DNA of 9,320 nt from an uncultured Prevotella sp. (lineage in GTDB: Bacteria; Bacteroidota; Bacteroidia; Bacteroidales; Bacteroidaceae), in contig URJQ01000111.1 in the NCBI GenBank assembly GCA_900548195.1, positions 1-9,320 on the forward strand. Direction: 5' to 3'. This document shows positions 6,582-9,320 of the stretch, in pieces (positions within the stretch are counted from its first letter, which is position 1; every line of letters starts with the position of its first letter). The notes beneath the pieces are model-generated. The model had not been told where the DNA came from. It saw only the letters and a program-made list of their open reading frames with translations, and made no database searches. The position numbers and the translations under genes were made by a program.

Positions 6582-6597
6582 CTAAATTATTCACATA

Positions 6598-6990
6598 ATG
6601 AACATTACACTTCTAAAAGCAAAGATACATCGCGCCGTTGTCACTCAAGCTGACCTCAACTATGTAGGCAGTGTCACTATCGACACTCGTCTGCTGGAGG
6701 AGTCTGGCATCATGGAATATGAGAAGGTGCAGATTGTTGACATCAATAATGGCAACCGATTTGAGACCTATACCATCGCTGGCGAAGAGGGCTCTGGCAT
6801 CATCTGCCTCAATGGAGCGGCTGCTAAATGCGTCAACGTAGGCGATAAAGTCATCATAATGGCGTATGCCGACATGACTCCTGAGGAGGCTAAGCAGCAC
6901 AAGCCTACCGTACTCTTCGTCAATGAAAAGAACGAGATAGTGCGCAAAGCCAACTACGAGAAGCACGGCTTGCTCTGCAATCAGGAGTAA
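6598..6990 (+). CDS. panD: Aspartate 1-decarboxylase (pyruvoyl-dependent)
   Basis: PanD decarboxylates L-aspartate to beta-alanine, the second substrate of PanC. It is made as an inactive proenzyme that cleaves itself between Gly24 and Ser25 (YVGSVTID); Ser25 becomes the pyruvoyl cofactor at the start of the alpha chain. Other active-site residues match E. coli PanD: Lys9 and His11 in KAKIHRA, Arg54 and Tyr58 in NRFETY, and Asn72-Gly-Ala-Ala in LNGAAAKCV. 130 residues is close to the 126 of E. coli, and the C-terminal PTVLFVNEKNEIV stretch is typical. The ATG at 6598 sets the usual eight residues before Lys9. It follows panC by 66 bp, nearly all taken up by hairpin copy 2. Maturation in some bacteria needs PanZ; none is visible here. 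Confidence 0.97.
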   Translation: MNITLLKAKIHRAVVTQADLNYVGSVTIDTRLLEESGIMEYEKVQIVDINNGNRFETYTIAGEEGSGIICLNGAAAKCVNVGDKVIIMAYADMTPEEAKQHKPTVLFVNEKNEIVRKANYEKHGLLCNQE

Positions 6991-7015
6991 TAACCACTGT
7001 ATCTACCGCATCACT

Positions 7016-7050
7016 GGCTGATGTGAGTTAGCATCGCAACGTCGTCAGCC
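7016..7050 (+). other. Inverted repeat in the panD-coaBC gap
   Basis: GGCTGATG (7016-7023) can pair with CGTCAGCC (7043-7050), eight positions with one G-U pair and a 19-base loop. No T-run follows. The right arm runs straight into the CATTCTT tandem repeat, so the hairpin may be the left border of that element rather than a terminator of panD. Confidence 0.4.
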
Positions 7051-7084
7051 ATTCTTCATTCTATATTCTTCATTCTTCATTTAG
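7050..7084 (+). repeat. CATTCTT heptamer tandem repeat, element A (before coaBC)
   Basis: Four heptamers in tandem at 7050-7077 (units 2 and 3 carry one substitution each: CATTCTA, TATTCTT) are followed by CATTTAG. The left border is CAGC and the right border TTTAGAAG, both also found at the element before coaX. The end can fold as TCTTC-ATTTA-GAAGA. It fills much of the 123-bp panD-coaBC gap, 29 bases before the coaBC start. Confidence 0.85.
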
Positions 7085-7113
7085 AAGATTATCCACTTAA
7101 CAAGAGCCACAAT

Positions 7114-8301
7114 ATGCTGAAAGACAAGACCATAGTACTCGGAGTGACCGGAAGCATAGCAGCATACAAGATAGCCAATCTTGTTTCTATGCTGGTAAAG
7201 CAGCATGCTAATGTCCATGTTATCATGACCAAAAATGCATGCAATTTCATCACTCCAACCACTTTCGAGACTCTTACCGGAAACAAATGTCTCATCGACA
7301 CCTTCGACCGCAACTTTGAGTTTCAGGTGGAGCACGTGGCTCTCGCTAAGCGTGCTGACATTTTCCTCATTGCTCCTGCCACTGCTAATGTGATAGGAAA
7401 GATGGCTAACGGCATCTGCGATGACATGCTTACCACCACCGTCTTTGCCACTAAAGCGCCATGCCTCATCTCTCCTGCCATGAATACGGGGATGTGGGAG
7501 AACCCTATCCTGCAGGACAATCTGGAGAAACTGAAGAAATACGGTTACAAGATTATCCTTCCAGCGAGCGGACGTCTTGCCTGTGGCGACACAGGCAGTG
7601 GCAAGATGCCTTCGGAAGAGGTGCTGATGGAGCATATTCTGACAGAGATAGCCAAAGAAAAAGACCTGAAAGGCAAGAAGATACTCATCTCAGCCGGTCC
7701 TACTCAGGAATCTATCGACCCTGTCAGATACATCACAAACCACTCTTCTGGCAAGATGGGCTATGCTATTGCCAAGATGGCACGCCTCCGTGGCGCTGAT
7801 GTCACATTGGTTTCTGGTCCGGTCAGCATCAAGGCATTCGCTGGTATTGAGGTCATTTCCGTGAAGAGCGCTCAGGATATGTACGACGCTATCACTTCGC
7901 AGAGCCACGACAAGGATATTATAATAATGTGCAGTGCTGTGGCTGACTACACTCCTTCTTCTTATAGCGACCAGAAGATGAAGAAAAAGGATAGCGATCT
8001 CTCCATTCCTCTCTCTCGCACACAGGATATTCTCAAATACCTTGGTGAGCATAAGTCTGGCAATCAGTTGCTTATCGGTTTCTCTATGGAAACTGAAAAT
8101 CTGATAGCCAACTCGCGAGAGAAACTTACAAAGAAGAATGCAGACATGATTTGTGCCAACTCCATCTGTGGCAATGAAACAGGCTTTGCAGTAGATACCA
8201 ACCGCGTCACCCTCATCACCCACGATGATGTGAAGGAATTGCCTCTCTGTTCAAAGGAAGATACCGCAGACCTCATATTGGATAAAGCTACAAGTCTATA
8301 A
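7114..8301 (+). CDS. coaBC: Bifunctional phosphopantothenoylcysteine decarboxylase / phosphopantothenate-cysteine ligase
   Basis: This cytosolic enzyme performs two successive CoA steps: CoaB joins cysteine to 4'-phosphopantothenate (CTP-dependent in bacteria), and CoaC decarboxylates the product to 4'-phosphopantetheine using FMN. The CoaC domain spans about residues 1-185: GVTGSIAAYK (10-19) binds FMN, His74 in VEHVALAKRAD is the catalytic base, PAMNTGMW (121-128) is the substrate motif with Asn123, and Cys157 in GRLACGDTGSGKM is the reducing cysteine of the lid. The CoaB domain follows with ISAGPTQESIDPVRYITNHS (192-211), SGKMGYAIA, the AVADYTP motif (275-281) and the lysine cluster KMKKKD (288-293). 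Its 395 residues match the fused family (about 400). The ATG at 7114 gives a complete N-terminus with no Shine-Dalgarno. It is fourth in the block, 123 bp after panD. Confidence 0.96.
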   Translation: MLKDKTIVLGVTGSIAAYKIANLVSMLVKQHANVHVIMTKNACNFITPTTFETLTGNKCLIDTFDRNFEFQVEHVALAKRADIFLIAPATANVIGKMANGICDDMLTTTVFATKAPCLISPAMNTGMWENPILQDNLEKLKKYGYKIILPASGRLACGDTGSGKMPSEEVLMEHILTEIAKEKDLKGKKILISAGPTQESIDPVRYITNHSSGKMGYAIAKMARLRGADVTLVSGPVSIKAFAGIEVISVKSAQDMYDAITSQSHDKDIIIMCSAVADYTPSSYSDQKMKKKDSDLSIPLSRTQDILKYLGEHKSGNQLLIGFSMETENLIANSREKLTKKNADMICANSICGNETGFAVDTNRVTLITHDDVKELPLCSKEDTADLILDKATSL

Positions 8302-8514
8302 TCCAAGCCTCCGATTCCGCCATTCTTCATAAAAGAAGAGTCCTTGTGTCAGCAACATCACAACCGGATATAAGCAAGAATAAGAAGTAGGTATCTCAAT
8401 GGCGCCAGCCATTCTTCATTCTTCATTCTTCATTCTTCATTTAAGAAGTTGCGTCACCGGCGGATATAATTAGAGAACCAAAACCAACAACCGAAAACCA
8501 TTAACCTCCATATT
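8302..8514. other. coaBC-coaX gap: repeats, no gene seen
   Basis: 213 bp without a credible reading frame. It contains one isolated heptamer with similar borders (GCCATTCTTCATAAAAGAAG, 8319-8338), two GGATATAA copies (near 8365 and 8460), and the full heptamer array at 8410-8444. I find no TAnnTTTG promoter, so coaX is probably read through from upstream. Confidence 0.55.
8410..8444 (+). repeat. CATTCTT heptamer tandem repeat, element B (before coaX)
   Basis: Four perfect CATTCTT heptamers at 8410-8437 are followed by CATTTAAGAAG. The left border CCAGC and the right border match element A before coaBC, and the copy number is also four. The 3' end can fold as TTCTT-CATTT-AAGAA. It lies about 70 bases before the coaX start. 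Confidence 0.9.
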
Positions 8515-9282
8515 ATGACAATACTTATCGACATAGGTAACTCTACCATAGTTGTTGCTGTAGCAGACAGTGGCAAGACCATACGCCATACATGGAGATT
8601 CAAGACCATGAAAGAGGAGACCTCCACATATTTTCGTGGTGAGATACTCTCTGGTCTGAACAAGTTTCGTATCAATATCAGCACCTTAGAGCATATCATC
8701 ATCTCCTCAGTAGTGCCTGAAGTGAATGATGACATCACTCAAGCCTTGGCTGACATCTGCAGCATACAGCCTCATTTCTTCCGCCTCGATGATGCTCTGC
8801 GCGTGATAGACATAAATATCGAGTCGCCTACTCAGTTGGGCAAAGATCGCCTTGCCGATGCTATCGGAGCAGCCGTCAATTATGGCACCCCAGCAATCAT
8901 CTTTGATATGGGAACTGCCACTACGGTGGGTGTGGTGGATGATAAGCGCGGGTTTATCGGCGGAATGATTATTCCTGGCGTAAAGACTTCCCTTAGAGCC
9001 TTGAGCACGAAGGCTTCACAGTTGCCTTGCATCACGATAGAACGTCCTCGTCAGTTTATCGGACGCAACACATTGGAGTGTATGCAGAGCGGTATTGTCT
9101 ATGGCACTGCCTCTATGGTGGATGGTATCATCGACAGGATATCAGCCAATTACGACAAACCTGTGCACGTAGTAGCTACTGGTGGCATGGCTAAAAAGAT
9201 TATTCCTGCTTGCAGTCATAAGGTGGTCATTGATGAATATCTGCAATTCAAGGGGCTGCTGGAGGTAATTCATAATGCATAA
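8515..9282 (+). CDS. coaX: Type III pantothenate kinase
   Basis: CoaX phosphorylates pantothenate with ATP to 4'-phosphopantothenate, the substrate of the CoaBC protein encoded just upstream. Type III kinases belong to the actin-like/ASKHA fold, use a monovalent cation and are not feedback-inhibited by CoA, unlike the type I enzyme CoaA. Visible motifs are the N-terminal phosphate loop IDIGNST (5-11), GKDRLAD (109-115) with the likely catalytic Asp111, FDMGTATTVGVVD (130-142) with Asp131 for the cation site, and GGMIIPG (149-155). 255 residues is normal. The ATG at 8515 gives MTILIDIGNS, the standard start. The last codons (H-N-A) and the TAA stop lie inside a CATAATG heptamer array, so the C-terminal tail is set by repeat sequence. 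Confidence 0.96.
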   Translation: MTILIDIGNSTIVVAVADSGKTIRHTWRFKTMKEETSTYFRGEILSGLNKFRINISTLEHIIISSVVPEVNDDITQALADICSIQPHFFRLDDALRVIDINIESPTQLGKDRLADAIGAAVNYGTPAIIFDMGTATTVGVVDDKRGFIGGMIIPGVKTSLRALSTKASQLPCITIERPRQFIGRNTLECMQSGIVYGTASMVDGIIDRISANYDKPVHVVATGGMAKKIIPACSHKVVIDEYLQFKGLLEVIHNA

Positions 9283-9320
9283 TGCATAATTCATAATGCA
9301 TAATTCATAATGCATAATTC
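9271..9320 (+). repeat. CATAATG/CATAATT heptamer array overlapping the coaX stop
   Basis: Seven heptamers in tandem fill 9271-9319, ending in G, G, T, G, T, G, T in order; an eighth begins at 9320, so the array runs off the window. From unit 2 on the true period is 14 bases (CATAATG+CATAATT). The second unit supplies the coaX TAA stop at 9280-9282. Every heptamer holds one TAA on the plus strand, so the seven together close all three forward frames. Confidence 0.92.

Noticed and set aside
7081..7635. 184-codon minus-strand frame opposite coaBC, and other long antisense frames in panC, coaBC and guaA
   Set aside because: They lie wholly opposite well-supported genes, match no family I know, and follow the codon bias of the sense genes.
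9271..9320. CRISPR array or origin iterons
   Set aside because: The heptamers are contiguous with no spacers, and there is no DnaA-box or replication gene nearby; it is a plain tandem repeat.

Overview
The window is not one piece of genome. Bases 1 to about 2092 read as a flagellated Firmicute, probably a Clostridia/Lachnospiraceae-type organism. They carry flgG and flgF-like rod genes behind mreB, the mreB/mbl-flhO-flhP order known from Firmicutes, and flgG has a strong Shine-Dalgarno sequence. Bases from about 2093 to 9320 read as a Bacteroidales genome, most likely Prevotella-like. The proteins are of that type, starts lack Shine-Dalgarno sequences, promoters fit TTTG/TAnnTTTG, and the gaps hold heptanucleotide tandem repeats. 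A non-motile Bacteroidales genome would not be expected to carry rod genes fused into guaA, so I read the boundary as a chimeric join (amplification, library or assembly artefact).

Left part, all minus strand: flgG cut by the window edge (<1-700), flgF-like gene (712-1488), and the C-terminal half of mreB (1525-2016). Next to it a 30-residue piece from the middle of MreB lies on the plus strand (2014-2103), inverted against the rest. About 65-70 residues that should separate the two pieces are missing. This inversion-with-deletion at short shared sequence is typical of chimeras from strand-displacement amplification. The inverted piece then runs into guaA across 8-11 shared bases.

Middle, minus strand: guaA (GMP synthase, genuine only to residue 507, last ~38 residues lost) and, 46 bp upstream of it, a sugar-1-phosphate nucleotidyltransferase resembling MurU/HddC. 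A 352-bp divergent region (4401-4752) carries a Bacteroidetes-type promoter facing each way.

Right part, plus strand: panB, panC, panD, coaBC and coaX form a pantothenate/coenzyme A block. PanB makes ketopantoate, PanD makes beta-alanine, PanC joins pantoate to beta-alanine, CoaX phosphorylates pantothenate, and CoaBC adds cysteine and decarboxylates to 4'-phosphopantetheine. Missing from the window are a ketopantoate reductase (panE, or ilvC acting for it), coaD and coaE. I see only one good promoter, before panB, so the five genes may be one transcript despite gaps of 66-213 bp.

Those gaps are structured. Two homologous long hairpins follow panB and panC. Two CATTCTT heptamer elements with matching flanks precede coaBC and coaX, and a CATAATG/T heptamer array supplies the coaX stop codon and runs off the window. 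I see no defence system, CRISPR array, RNA gene or insertion sequence. The most notable items are the chimeric junction and the intergenic repeat families.
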